Part shown: positions 38,816 to 47,148 of the stretch, in pieces
How positions within the stretch are numbered: position 1 is the first letter of the stretch
How the letters are laid out: the number at the start of each line of letters is the position of its first letter
Assembly: GCF_000364605.1 (NCBI RefSeq)
Contig: NZ_KB822576.1
Span: 434,001 to 498,000, forward strand
Direction: 5' to 3'
DNA length: 64,000 nucleotides
Source: Nocardioides sp. Iso805N
Lineage (GTDB): Bacteria; Actinomycetota; Actinomycetes; Propionibacteriales; Nocardioidaceae
Program-made: the position numbers and the translations under genes
The notes under the pieces: model-generated
Seen by the model: the letters and a program-made list of their open reading frames with translations, nothing else
Databases searched by the model: none
What the model was told of the DNA's origin: nothing

Positions 38816-38895
38816 ACTCTAACCCGATGTACGAAGCGCTCGCTACATTCTCGTCACGAAAGTTTGCTAGCCTGCGACGGATTCCGTCGTACATT
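38816..38895. promoter_or_regulatory. Divergent promoter region with two palindromic motifs (saccharopine-dehydrogenase-like / aminotransferase)
   Basis: Minus-strand -10 TAGAGT (38816-38821) serves the saccharopine-dehydrogenase-like gene; plus-strand -10 TACATT (38890-38895) can serve the aminotransferase gene. Between them lie motif 2, a 22-bp imperfect dyad (38827-38848, core GAAGCGCTCGCTACAT) covering the minus-strand -35 position, and motif 1, the perfect palindrome CGACGGA-T-TCCGTCG (38875-38889), ending directly at the plus-strand -10. Motif 1 differs by one base from the palindrome in the aldehyde dehydrogenase promoter; motif 2 recurs upstream of the first FAD oxidoreductase. Confidence 0.6.
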
Positions 38896-38952
38896 CCGCT
38901 CTTTGCGATGGATCCGCTTGCCGGAGTCGCCTTCGGCGACCAACATGGGGAC

Positions 38953-40326
38953 ATGGCCCTCGACTACGAACACCTCCAGCAGGCAGCGAAGGATCACCTT
39001 TGGCTGCACTTCGCCCGTCACTCGGTCTATCAGCAGGCCGACATCCCCGTCATGGTCCGCGGCGAGGGTGCCTACCTCTGGGACGCCCAGGGCAAGCGCT
39101 ACCTCGACGGACTGGGTGGGCTGTTCACCAGCCAGCTCGGTCACGGCCGGCACGACCTCGCCGAGGCGGCCGCCGAGCAGGCCAAGCAGCTGGAGTTCAT
39201 GCCGCTGTGGTCCTACGCCCACCCGGCAGCGATCGAGCTGGCCGAGAAGGTCGCGTCGTACGCGCCCGGTGACCTCAACCGGATCTTCTTCACCACCGGC
39301 GGCGGCGAGGCCGTCGAGAGTGCGTGGAAGCTGGCCAAGAACTACTTCAAGCTGGTCGGCAAGCCCGGCAAGCACAAGGTGATCAGCCGCAAGTACGCCT
39401 ACCACGGCACCACCCAAGGCGCCCTGTCGATCACCGGTCTGCCGATGTTCAAGGAGCCCTTCGAGCCGTTGGTGCCCTCGACCTTCCGGGTGCCGAACAC
39501 GAACTTCTACCGCGCACCCGAGCACGTCGGCGACGACGTCGAGGCGTTCGGCCGCTGGGCGGCCGACCAGATCGCCGAGGCGATCGAGTACGAGGGCGCC
39601 GACACCGTCGCCGCCGTCTTCCTCGAGCCGGTGCAGAACGCCGGCGGCTGCTTCCCGCCGCCTCCCGGCTACTTCCAGCGCGTGCGCGAGATCTGCGACG
39701 AGTACGACGTCCTGCTGGTCTCCGACGAGGTGATCTGCGCGTTCGGCCGGCTCGGGTACATGTTCGGCGCCGAGCGCTACGGCTATCAGCCCGACATCAT
39801 CACCTGCGCCAAGGGACTCTCCTCGGGCTACTCCCCCATCGGCGCGATGATCGCCTCCGACCGCCTGATGGAGCCCTTCCTGCAGGGCACCAACACCTTC
39901 TTCCACGGCTACACCTTCGGCGGCCACCCGGTCTCGGCGGCCGTCGCGCTGAAGAACCTGCAGATCTTCGAGGAGGAGAAGATCCTCGAAGGCGTCCGGG
40001 AGCGCGAGGGGGCGTTCCGGGCGGCGCTGGAGTCGCTGCAGGATATTCCGATCGTCGGCGACGTACGCGGCGACGGGTACTTCTACGGCATCGAGCTGGT
40101 CAAGGACCAGGGCACCAAGGAGTCGTTCAGCGACGAGGAGTCCGAACGGCTGCTGCGCGGCTACCTGTCGGGGGCGCTGTACGCCGAGGGCCTCTACTGC
40201 CGCGCCGACGACCGCGGTGACCCGGTCATCCAGGTCGCGCCGCCGCTCATCTGCGACCAGAGCCACTTCGACGAGATGACCCAGATCCTGCGCGTCGTGC
40301 TGGAGAAGGGCGCCTCGCTGATCTGA
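38953..40326 (+). CDS. Class III PLP-dependent aminotransferase (putrescine/polyamine type)
   Basis: A 457-residue fold-type I omega-aminotransferase. The PLP lysine is K287 (TCAKGLSSGY), the cofactor-binding aspartate D258 (VSDEVICAFG) and the phosphate-binding region TTGGGEAVESAWK (about 114-126). It resembles actinobacterial putrescine/diamine--pyruvate aminotransferases, which would turn putrescine into 4-aminobutanal. Start is placed at the ATG giving the family N-terminus; an ATG 15 codons upstream lies closer to the -10 box TACATT and is a genuine alternative. Ends at a strong hairpin. Confidence 0.85.
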   Translation: MALDYEHLQQAAKDHLWLHFARHSVYQQADIPVMVRGEGAYLWDAQGKRYLDGLGGLFTSQLGHGRHDLAEAAAEQAKQLEFMPLWSYAHPAAIELAEKVASYAPGDLNRIFFTTGGGEAVESAWKLAKNYFKLVGKPGKHKVISRKYAYHGTTQGALSITGLPMFKEPFEPLVPSTFRVPNTNFYRAPEHVGDDVEAFGRWAADQIAEAIEYEGADTVAAVFLEPVQNAGGCFPPPPGYFQRVREICDEYDVLLVSDEVICAFGRLGYMFGAERYGYQPDIITCAKGLSSGYSPIGAMIASDRLMEPFLQGTNTFFHGYTFGGHPVSAAVALKNLQIFEEEKILEGVREREGAFRAALESLQDIPIVGDVRGDGYFYGIELVKDQGTKESFSDEESERLLRGYLSGALYAEGLYCRADDRGDPVIQVAPPLICDQSHFDEMTQILRVVLEKGASLI

Positions 40327-40337
40327 CATGGGCCCTG

Positions 40338-40371
40338 CGGCTGGCCCCGGCCTACGGGTCGGGGCCAGCCG
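40338..40371. terminator. Hairpin between aminotransferase and FAD oxidoreductase genes
   Basis: 12-bp perfect stem with a 10-nt loop, 12 nt past the aminotransferase stop. A second, bulged inverted repeat follows at about 40376-40411, which could serve the convergent oxidoreductase gene. Confidence 0.75.
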
Positions 40372-40419
40372 TCAGCCGATCGACCGGCCTGTTCGCGGTC
40401 GGCCGATCGGCATTTCGGG

Positions 40420-41820
40420 TCAGCTGTCGAAGCCCAGCCCCACGGCGTCCAGCATCCGCAGCCACGGCCCGCGCTTCCCGGTGTGAGTGGCCTTCTCCAT
40501 GGCCCGACGGGTGAGGGTGATGCCGATCCACTTCAGTGGCTCGGGTGGGAACCGCATCGGCTTCTCCTGCACCATCCGCAGCTGGGTCCGCTCGGTCTGC
40601 TCACCGGCCAGGAGGTCGAGCATCACGTTGGCCCCGAACCGTGTGGAGGTGACACCGAGGCCGGTGTAGCCGACGGCGTAGGCCACCTTCCCGCGGTGGG
40701 TCGTGCCGAAGAACGCCGTGAACCGGTTGCAGGTGTCGATGACACCGGCCCAGCGGTACTCCCAGCGCAGGTCGGCGACCTGCGGGAAGCGGTGGCGGAA
40801 CAGCTCGGCCAGCCGCTCGTGGACGTCGCTGCGGAGCTCGTACTCGGGGCCCGTCGTGTTGCCGAAGAAGTAGACCGCGTCGTAGCCACCCCACAGGATG
40901 CGCCGGTCGGGGGTCATCCGGTAGTAGACGAACATCGAGGAGGCGTCCGAGAGACCGGAGCCGTCCTTCCACCCGAGGGCGTCGTACTGCTCATCGGTGA
41001 GCGGCTCGCTCATCAGGACGTAGTCGTAGACCGGCACGACCCGCCGCTTGATCGGCCTCACCAGTGCGGAGGCGGCGTTGGTGCCGAGGGCGACCCGATG
41101 GGCGTCGACCACGCCCTGGTCGGTCACCGCCCGGATCCCCGTTCCGTGCTCCTTGAGCTCGTTGACCCACGTGCCTTCGTAGATGCGCACGCCGAGCTCG
41201 AGACACGCGCGACGCAGGCCGAAGACCAGCCGAGCAGGGTCCACGAGCGCGGACTCGACCTGGATCATGCCGCCGAGGAAGTGTGCTCCCCGCGCCGCGA
41301 TGTCGTCGGGACCCAGCCAGCGCACGTCGTGTCCGTGCGCCAGCATCTCCTCGTAGGTCTCGCGCAGGCCCTCCAGGTCGGCTTCGGTCTCGGCCACCGA
41401 CACCTCGCCACCCCAGGAGAAGTCGCAGTCGATGTCATAGCGCCGGATCGCCGCCTCGATCTCGCGCAGGTTCTGCGCGCCCTGGCGGTCCAGCTCGTCG
41501 ATCTCCTCGGGCCAGCGGGCCAGGCCGTTGTCGAAGCCGTGGGTGAGCGAAGGGTTCATGAAGCCCCCGTTGCGCCCACTCGCGCCGTCGCCACACCGGT
41601 AGCCCTCCACCAGGATCACGGACCGGTCGGGGTTGCGCTCGCGGGCCAGGAGTGCGGTCCACAGGCCGGTGTAACCGCCGCCGACGACCAGGAGGTCGGC
41701 CCGGTCCTCCCCCATCAGCGCAGGTAGCGGGTCGGGTCGGTCCTCGTCGTCGAGCCAGTAGACCTCGTTCCGGACGTGGGTGAACAGGTCGTCGGATTCG
41801 CTAGCCGGCGAAGTCGGCAT
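40420..41820 (-). CDS. FAD-dependent amine oxidoreductase (DAO family, PuuB-like)
   Basis: A 466-residue DAO-superfamily flavoprotein. The FAD-binding Rossmann motif is VVGGGYTGLWTA (about 44-55) with an acidic end in VEGYRCGDGASGRNGG, and a C-terminal WAGVIDTCNRFTAFFG region of the gamma-glutamylputrescine-oxidase type. Such enzymes oxidise an amine or N-substituted amine to an aldehyde with H2O2 or reduced carrier. It lies upstream of the potC gene in opposite order from the transport operon and shares a promoter motif with the saccharopine-dehydrogenase-like gene. Start is ATG with GAGG upstream. Confidence 0.82.
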   Translation of the reverse strand: MPTSPASESDDLFTHVRNEVYWLDDEDRPDPLPALMGEDRADLLVVGGGYTGLWTALLARERNPDRSVILVEGYRCGDGASGRNGGFMNPSLTHGFDNGLARWPEEIDELDRQGAQNLREIEAAIRRYDIDCDFSWGGEVSVAETEADLEGLRETYEEMLAHGHDVRWLGPDDIAARGAHFLGGMIQVESALVDPARLVFGLRRACLELGVRIYEGTWVNELKEHGTGIRAVTDQGVVDAHRVALGTNAASALVRPIKRRVVPVYDYVLMSEPLTDEQYDALGWKDGSGLSDASSMFVYYRMTPDRRILWGGYDAVYFFGNTTGPEYELRSDVHERLAELFRHRFPQVADLRWEYRWAGVIDTCNRFTAFFGTTHRGKVAYAVGYTGLGVTSTRFGANVMLDLLAGEQTERTQLRMVQEKPMRFPPEPLKWIGITLTRRAMEKATHTGKRGPWLRMLDAVGLGFDS

Positions 41821-41840
41821 CGCGCACCTCGTTCTTGTTG

Positions 41841-41862
41841 TCGTATGAAGCGCTCGCTACAT
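41841..41862. promoter_or_regulatory. Second copy of the 22-bp motif upstream of the FAD oxidoreductase gene
   Basis: Matches the copy at 38827-38848 at 19 of 22 positions, including the 16-mer GAAGCGCTCGCTACAT exactly. Similarity continues downstream (TCGT, then CGAAA, then TGCTA with small spacing changes). It lies 27 nt before the oxidoreductase start; the other copy lies 23 nt before its minus-strand gene, so position and orientation are conserved. Confidence 0.6.
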
Positions 41863-41927
41863 ATCGTAGCCGAAACGAGTGCTACCCAACAGCGCCGACG
41901 CAATGGTGGTCCGCGGGTGGAGGCGCC

Positions 41928-43214
41928 TCAGGCCCGCCCTCGAGCGCGCCGCCTGCCCACGATGTCGGCGCCCAGCACGAGCAGGATCGCCAGCACGAAC
42001 ATCATGGTGCCGATGACGTTGACCTGCATCGGCAGCCCGCGCAACGCGGCTCCCCACACGAAGATGGGGAACGTCGAGACGGTGCCGGCGTTGAGGTTGG
42101 TGATGATGTAGTCGTCGAAGGAGAGCGAGAAGCTCAGCAGCGCGGCCGCGAGGATGCCCGGGAAGACCAGCGGGAAGGTGACCCGCCAGAACGTCTGGGA
42201 CTCGTTCGCGTAGAGATCCATCGCGGCCTGTTGCAGGGTCGAGTCCATGCCGGACAGGCGCGCCCGAACGGTGACGACGACGTAGGAGAGGCAGAACATC
42301 ACGTGCGCGATGATGATCGTGGTGTGGCCGAGATGGCCGCCCGCGCGGATCGCGATGAAGAAGGCCAGCAACGAGGAGCCCATCACGATGTCGGGCGTCG
42401 CCATCGGCAGGAACAGCACCGTGTTGGTCGTGCTGCGACCAGTGAAGGCGTTGCGCATCGCGAAGGCCGCCAAGGTGCCGAACAGGGTGGCGAGGACGGT
42501 GGCGATCGCGCCGATCCACAGGCTGGTCACCACCGAGCCGCACATCCGCGCAGGAGCGCAGACGTGGGTCCAGTTGTCGAAGGTGAAGCTGTACCACTGG
42601 TAGGTGGTGTGCTTTCCCGACTCGTGGTTGAAGCTCATCGCGGCGACCACGAGGTTGGGGATGTAGAGGTAGGCCATCACCAGCACACCGATGAAGGCGA
42701 TCAGGTTGGCCCGGATCCAGGTCCAGACGTTCAGCGCGGGCGAGCGGCCCTCCAGCCACGCGCTGGCCTCGCGCGTCGACATCAACGTCAGCGAGACCAC
42801 CGTGAGCAACAGCCAGACGACGCCGATCCAGGCGGTGGGCTTGGAGACGGCGAAGAGTCGGATCGTGAGGATCAGCATCAACACCGCGCCGGCCGCGCCG
42901 AAGCCGAACAGCTGGTCGCGGGCGCCGGTGTCGTCGTGCAGCGTCCGGGTCGCCGCGCGTACGGCGAAGCCCGCAGCGACCGCGAACGCGGCGAGCATGA
43001 CCATGCAGAACAAGAATGCGGGACCGGCGAAGTTCAGGCTGGTGCCGGAGACGTGGTAGCGCCGGATCGAGAGCCCGACGATGGCGGCCACCAGACCGAC
43101 CACGCCGAGAGCGGAGAGAGCGCGGCCGAGCTGGACGCCGGCGACCAGGCTGGCCGGCTTGGTCTCCGTGACGTGGCTCTCCTGAGGTGGCGTGGATCGC
43201 AGCGTGGTGGTCAC
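41928..43214 (-). CDS. potC: Spermidine/putrescine ABC permease PotC with N-terminal membrane extension
   Basis: A 428-residue permease. The C-terminal ~265 residues are a normal PotC: first helix IAFIGVLVMAYLYIPNLVVA, then the EAA loop (AAMDLYANESQTFWRVTFPLVFPG) and SFSLSFDDYIIT. The N-terminal ~165 residues are extra and contain about four additional hydrophobic segments (for example FLFCMVMLAAFAVAAGF, and VLMLILTIRLFAV); they do not resemble a second transporter domain. The GTG overlaps the potB stop as GTGA. Shorter forms starting within the extension are possible but lack a good start and RBS. Confidence 0.85.
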   Translation of the reverse strand: MTTTLRSTPPQESHVTETKPASLVAGVQLGRALSALGVVGLVAAIVGLSIRRYHVSGTSLNFAGPAFLFCMVMLAAFAVAAGFAVRAATRTLHDDTGARDQLFGFGAAGAVLMLILTIRLFAVSKPTAWIGVVWLLLTVVSLTLMSTREASAWLEGRSPALNVWTWIRANLIAFIGVLVMAYLYIPNLVVAAMSFNHESGKHTTYQWYSFTFDNWTHVCAPARMCGSVVTSLWIGAIATVLATLFGTLAAFAMRNAFTGRSTTNTVLFLPMATPDIVMGSSLLAFFIAIRAGGHLGHTTIIIAHVMFCLSYVVVTVRARLSGMDSTLQQAAMDLYANESQTFWRVTFPLVFPGILAAALLSFSLSFDDYIITNLNAGTVSTFPIFVWGAALRGLPMQVNVIGTMMFVLAILLVLGADIVGRRRARGRA

Positions 43215-44056
43215 AGAAGCTCCTCTGTCCCGGCCTTGCGGACGTAGATCAGCGTCGCGGCCAGGACGACCACCAGCAGCGTCACCGAGAGGGCGCCCGC
43301 CGCTGCGTAGTCCTGGGTGGTGGTGAACAGGCTCTGGATGTCAGCGCCGATCACCCGGTCGTTGGTGCTGCCCAGCAGCTGGGCGTTGATGTAGTCGCCC
43401 ACGGCCGGGATGAAGGTGAGCAGGCTCGCACCGACGACGCCCGGCATGGTGAGCGGCAGCGTCACGTTCAGGAACGCGCGGAAGGGGCTGGCGTAGAGAT
43501 CGCCGGCTGCCTCGATCAGGCGACGGTCGACCTTCTCGATGCTGGTGTAGAGCGGCAGGATCGCGAACGGCAGGTAGTTGTAGGTCAGACCCGCGATGGC
43601 CGCGACCGGCGTAGCCAAGATCCTGCCGTCCTGGGAGAGCAGGTGCACCGACTGCAGCGCGTGCACGACCCAGCCGTGGTCGCCCAGGATCAGCTTCCAG
43701 GCGTCGGTGCGGATCAGGAAGCTGGTGAAGAAGGGCGCCACCACCATCACCAGCACCAGGTTCTTCCAGCGGCCGGTCTTGAAGGCGATGGTGTAGGCCA
43801 GGATGTAGCCGAAGACCAGGCACAGCGCCGTGGCGATGAGCGCCCACCACACCGAGCGCCACAGGTGCGGGCCGTAGGCCTTGATGGCGTCGGGGAAGTT
43901 AGCGAAGTGCCAGGTCACGTGGTATCCGGTCAGCACGGAGCCGTCCGGGTCGTAAAGACTCGTCGCCACCAGCGACAGGAACGGGATCAGGAAGAACAGG
44001 AAGAGCCACAGCGCCGCTGGCAGGAGCAGCCAGTACGGCAGCATCCGCGAGCGCAT
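43211..44056 (-). CDS. potB: Spermidine/putrescine ABC permease PotB
   Basis: A 281-residue permease with six transmembrane segments and the standard PotB pattern: WLLLPAALWLFLFFLIPF in helix 1 and the EAA loop EAAGDLYASPFRAFLNVTLPLTMPG. It forms the translocation channel with PotC. The ATG overlaps the potA stop by one base (TGATG), and its own stop overlaps the potC start. Confidence 0.92.
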   Translation of the reverse strand: MRSRMLPYWLLLPAALWLFLFFLIPFLSLVATSLYDPDGSVLTGYHVTWHFANFPDAIKAYGPHLWRSVWWALIATALCLVFGYILAYTIAFKTGRWKNLVLVMVVAPFFTSFLIRTDAWKLILGDHGWVVHALQSVHLLSQDGRILATPVAAIAGLTYNYLPFAILPLYTSIEKVDRRLIEAAGDLYASPFRAFLNVTLPLTMPGVVGASLLTFIPAVGDYINAQLLGSTNDRVIGADIQSLFTTTQDYAAAGALSVTLLVVVLAATLIYVRKAGTEELL

Positions 44057-45198
44057 CAGTGCTCCTCGATGCCGGCGCTCGCGTCCTGGCTCGCATCGAG
44101 CAGGAACGCGAACTCGGGGCGCCAGGAGAAGTCCACCGCCGTACCGGGAGGCATCACGCCGCGAGCACCGGTGTTCTGCTCGAAGGCGGCGATCTCCTGA
44201 CCCCAGGCCGTCCTGAGGACGTACTGGGTCGAGACGCCGATGAAGCTGGTGCTCACGATGGTGGCACCGGTGAAGTGGCTCCCCGGCGCGTCGATATTCT
44301 CACCGGCCGGAGCGACCAGGACCTTCTCGGGCCGGATGCCGACCCAACCGGCACCGGTGATGGCGTGCGCGCGCTCCTCGGGGATGGAGACGATCGTGCC
44401 CTCCATGTCGACCTTGACCACGGAGGCGCCCGCCAGCGTGTCCTTGCCGATGATCGAGCCCTTGATCAGGTTGGACTGGCCGAGGAAGTTGGCCACGAAG
44501 GTGGTCCGCGGGTTCTCGTAGAGCTCCTCCGGCGAGCCCATCTGCTCGACCCGACCGGCGTTCATCACCGCGATGGTGTCGGCCATCGTCATGGCCTCCT
44601 CCTGGTCGTGGGTGACGTGCACGAAGGTCAGCCCGACCTCGGTCTGGATCCGCTTCAGCTCCAGCTGCATGGCGCGACGCAGCTTGAGGTCGAGCGCACC
44701 CAGGGGCTCGTCGAGGAGGAGGACCTCGGGCTGGTTGATCAACGCTCGGGCCAGCGCGACACGCTGCTGCTGACCACCGGAGAGCTGAGCCGGCTTCTTG
44801 TTCGCCTGGGTGGTGAGCTCGACCAGGTCGAGCATCTGGGCGACCTGCTCCGCTGTGTTCTTGACGCCGCGGCGACGCAGTCCGAAGGCGACGTTGTCGG
44901 CGATGGTCAGGTGCGGGAAGAGCGCGTAGTTCTGGAAGACAGTGTTCACCGGACGCTTGTAGGGCTTCTCGTAGGTGATGTCGGACTCGCCGATCCGCAC
45001 CGTGCCGGCCGTCGGGATCTCCAGACCCGCGACCATCCGCAGCGTGGTCGTCTTGCCGCAGCCGGAGGGACCGAGCAGGGCGAAGAAGCTCCCCTGCGGC
45101 ACCACCAGGTCGAGCGGCTGCACCGCGGTGAAGCCGTTGGCGTAGGTCTTCTCGACCTGGGTCAGCCGCAGCTCACGGTTGTCAGACGCCTGAGACAT
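44056..45198 (-). CDS. potA: Spermidine/putrescine ABC transporter ATPase PotA
   Basis: A 380-residue ATPase. Walker A is GPSGCGKTT, the signature LSGGQQQR, Walker B LLLDEP and the switch histidine in VTHDQEEAMT. The C-terminal ~110 residues form the TOBE domain (WVGIRPEKVLV) usual for PotA. The ATG start lies inside the end of potD (17-nt overlap); an ATG six codons earlier is possible. Confidence 0.93.
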   Translation of the reverse strand: MSQASDNRELRLTQVEKTYANGFTAVQPLDLVVPQGSFFALLGPSGCGKTTTLRMVAGLEIPTAGTVRIGESDITYEKPYKRPVNTVFQNYALFPHLTIADNVAFGLRRRGVKNTAEQVAQMLDLVELTTQANKKPAQLSGGQQQRVALARALINQPEVLLLDEPLGALDLKLRRAMQLELKRIQTEVGLTFVHVTHDQEEAMTMADTIAVMNAGRVEQMGSPEELYENPRTTFVANFLGQSNLIKGSIIGKDTLAGASVVKVDMEGTIVSIPEERAHAITGAGWVGIRPEKVLVAPAGENIDAPGSHFTGATIVSTSFIGVSTQYVLRTAWGQEIAAFEQNTGARGVMPPGTAVDFSWRPEFAFLLDASQDASAGIEEH

Positions 45199-46480
45199 TC
45201 GAGAAGTCCCTCTCATAGTTGCGGATCTGCGCCTCGCTCAGCGCCATGAAGTTGTGCGTCTGCTTGAGGTAGTCGTCGTTGGGCAGCACCAGGTTGGCAA
45301 GATCTCGATCCTTGAGCAGGTCCGGGTCGATCTTCTTGATGTAGGGCTCGATGCCCTGCACAGGGCTGACGTAGTAGTTGTAGTCAGCCAGCCGGGCCGC
45401 CTGCTCGGGGCGGTAGTAGAAGTTCACCCAGTCCTCGGCGATGGTCTGGTGCGAGGCCATGTTGGGGATCAGCATGTTGTCCGACCAGATCATCATCCCC
45501 TCCTCGGGGACGAGGAACTTCGAGTGCGCGTCCGGGCTTGCCGCCGCCATGTCACCCGACCAGGCGATGCAGGCGACGGTGTTCCCAGCGGCCAGGTCGT
45601 CGGTGTACTCCTGGCCGGAGAAAGCCCGGATCTGACCGTCGACCTTCGCCTTCTCCAAGAACGCGATCGACTCGTCCCACTGGGCCTGGGTGAAGTTCTC
45701 CGGGTCGTAGCCGAGGCCCAGCAGCATCAGGCCCATCGTGTCGCGCATCTCGGTCATCACCGCGACCTTGCCCTTGAGGTCAGGACGGGTGAGCAGGTCC
45801 TTGATGTTCCGCGGCGGATTCGGGAGGTACTTGGTGTTGTAGCCGATCCCGGTGAAGCCGGCCTGCCAGGGCGCGGAGAACTTCCGCTCCGGGTCCCAGG
45901 CCGGCGCTCGCAGCGAGGAGATGATGTTGTTGTGCAGGTTCGGCACCTTGGCCGGATCCATCGGCTGCAGCCAGCCCATCTGGATCATCCGGGCGGCCAT
46001 CCAGTCGGTCAGCACCATCATGTCCCGGCCCGTGGTCGTGCACGAGCCGAGCTGGTTGACGACCTTGTTGAAGAACACGACGTTGTCGGTCACGTCGGTG
46101 TAGTAGTTGACCTTGACCCCGAACTCCTTCTGGAAGTCGGTCAACGTCGACGTGTGGTGCTTGGTGTCGGTGTCGATGTAGAGCGGCCAGGTGCTGATGG
46201 TGAACGTCTTGTTCTTCGCCGAGACGTCCTGGGCCCGGCAGGCGGCAGGATCCTGGTGGCGGTCAGGAGTCGAGAACAGCGGCAGCACGCCGATGCCCAC
46301 GCCGGCCACCGCGATTCCGCCCGCTCCTTTGAAGAGGGTACGGCGACCGATCCGGCGACCGCCGGTCCCCGGACCGAGCCGGCCGGCTCCGTTGCCCGGC
46401 CCGGCCGCAAGACCCGGATCCTGACGTTGGCTCGGGTCCGGCGCACCCCACGGCTGCTCCCCCGATGGTGGCTGGGCCAC
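45182..46480 (-). CDS. potD: Spermidine/putrescine-binding protein PotD, Tat-exported
   Basis: A 432-residue extracytoplasmic binding protein of the PotD/PotF class (WPLYIDTD near 117 and the TDWMAARMIQMG block). The N-terminus has a twin-arginine motif (IGRRTLFKG) followed by a hydrophobic segment ending in LFSTPD, so export in folded form through Tat is likely; a low-complexity Pro/Gly-rich stretch precedes it. The chosen GTG has AAGGGAG upstream; earlier in-frame GTG codons are possible. It is the first gene of potD-potA-potB-potC. Confidence 0.9.
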   Translation of the reverse strand: MAQPPSGEQPWGAPDPSQRQDPGLAAGPGNGAGRLGPGTGGRRIGRRTLFKGAGGIAVAGVGIGVLPLFSTPDRHQDPAACRAQDVSAKNKTFTISTWPLYIDTDTKHHTSTLTDFQKEFGVKVNYYTDVTDNVVFFNKVVNQLGSCTTTGRDMMVLTDWMAARMIQMGWLQPMDPAKVPNLHNNIISSLRAPAWDPERKFSAPWQAGFTGIGYNTKYLPNPPRNIKDLLTRPDLKGKVAVMTEMRDTMGLMLLGLGYDPENFTQAQWDESIAFLEKAKVDGQIRAFSGQEYTDDLAAGNTVACIAWSGDMAAASPDAHSKFLVPEEGMMIWSDNMLIPNMASHQTIAEDWVNFYYRPEQAARLADYNYYVSPVQGIEPYIKKIDPDLLKDRDLANLVLPNDDYLKQTHNFMALSEAQIRNYERDFSNVSGV

Positions 46481-46674
46481 GCTCACTCCCTTGGCTGCTG
46501 ATGAGGCGAGGATCGTGTCATGCGTCACGCCTCTTCCACAAGCGTTTCCGGCTGTGAGAGGAGGCCGATCCGACGCACATCGTCGTAGAGGAACGTTGCG
46601 GCGACGGATTCCTCTTGTTATCGCTGTGTTTCGTTCGTTGCCAAGGCTTCGTCGGAGCGGTTCACTTGCGTTCC
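46481..46674. promoter_or_regulatory. Divergent region between potD and the Lrp-type regulator
   Basis: 194 nt. Holds one half of motif 1, GCGACGGATTCC (46601-46612), identical to the left half of the palindrome in the aminotransferase promoter, and a weaker reverse-strand copy (GCGTCGGATCGG, about 46566-46577). Possible potD promoter elements lie just downstream of this half site on the minus strand (TACGAC). Likely the regulatory gap for both the transporter operon and the regulator. Confidence 0.45.
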
Positions 46675-47148
46675 ATGACCCGTAAGCGGATCCCTGGCCA
46701 GGCACCCCTCGATGAGGTGAGCAAGGCGATCATCGAACACCTGCAGCAGGACGGTCGCCGTTCCTACGCCTCGATCGGCAAGGAGGTGGGGCTCTCAGAG
46801 GCGGCCGTACGCCAGCGGGTGCAGCGGCTGATCGACGGAGGCATCATGCAGGTCGTCGCCGTCACGGATCCGCTCGAGCTCGGCTTCGCCCGGCAGGCGA
46901 TGATCGGCATCCGGGTCAACGGCCCTGTGGAGCCGGTCGCCGAAGCCATCGCGGCGTTCGAGGAGGTCGACTACGTAGTGGTGACGGCCGGCGCCTACGA
47001 CCTGCTCGTCGAGGTCGTCGTCGAGAGCGACGAGAGCCTGCTCCAGCTCATCTCGGGCACGATCCGCACCGTCCCGGGCGTCGCGGGGACCGAGACCTTC
47101 ATGTACCTGCGACTGCAGAAGCAGTCCTATGCCTGGGGCGTCCGGTGA
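46675..47148 (+). CDS. Lrp/AsnC family transcriptional regulator
   Basis: A 157-residue Lrp/AsnC regulator. The N-terminal helix-turn-helix (about 13-60; LDEVSKAIIEHLQQDGRRSY, IGKEVGLSEAAVRQRV) is followed by a RAM ligand-binding domain (about 75-150). These proteins form octamers, bind amino acids or related amines and regulate metabolism genes, often their neighbours. Its GTGA overlap with the next oxidoreductase and its divergence from potD make it the most likely controller of the polyamine cluster. Confidence 0.9.
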   Translation: MTRKRIPGQAPLDEVSKAIIEHLQQDGRRSYASIGKEVGLSEAAVRQRVQRLIDGGIMQVVAVTDPLELGFARQAMIGIRVNGPVEPVAEAIAAFEEVDYVVVTAGAYDLLVEVVVESDESLLQLISGTIRTVPGVAGTETFMYLRLQKQSYAWGVR

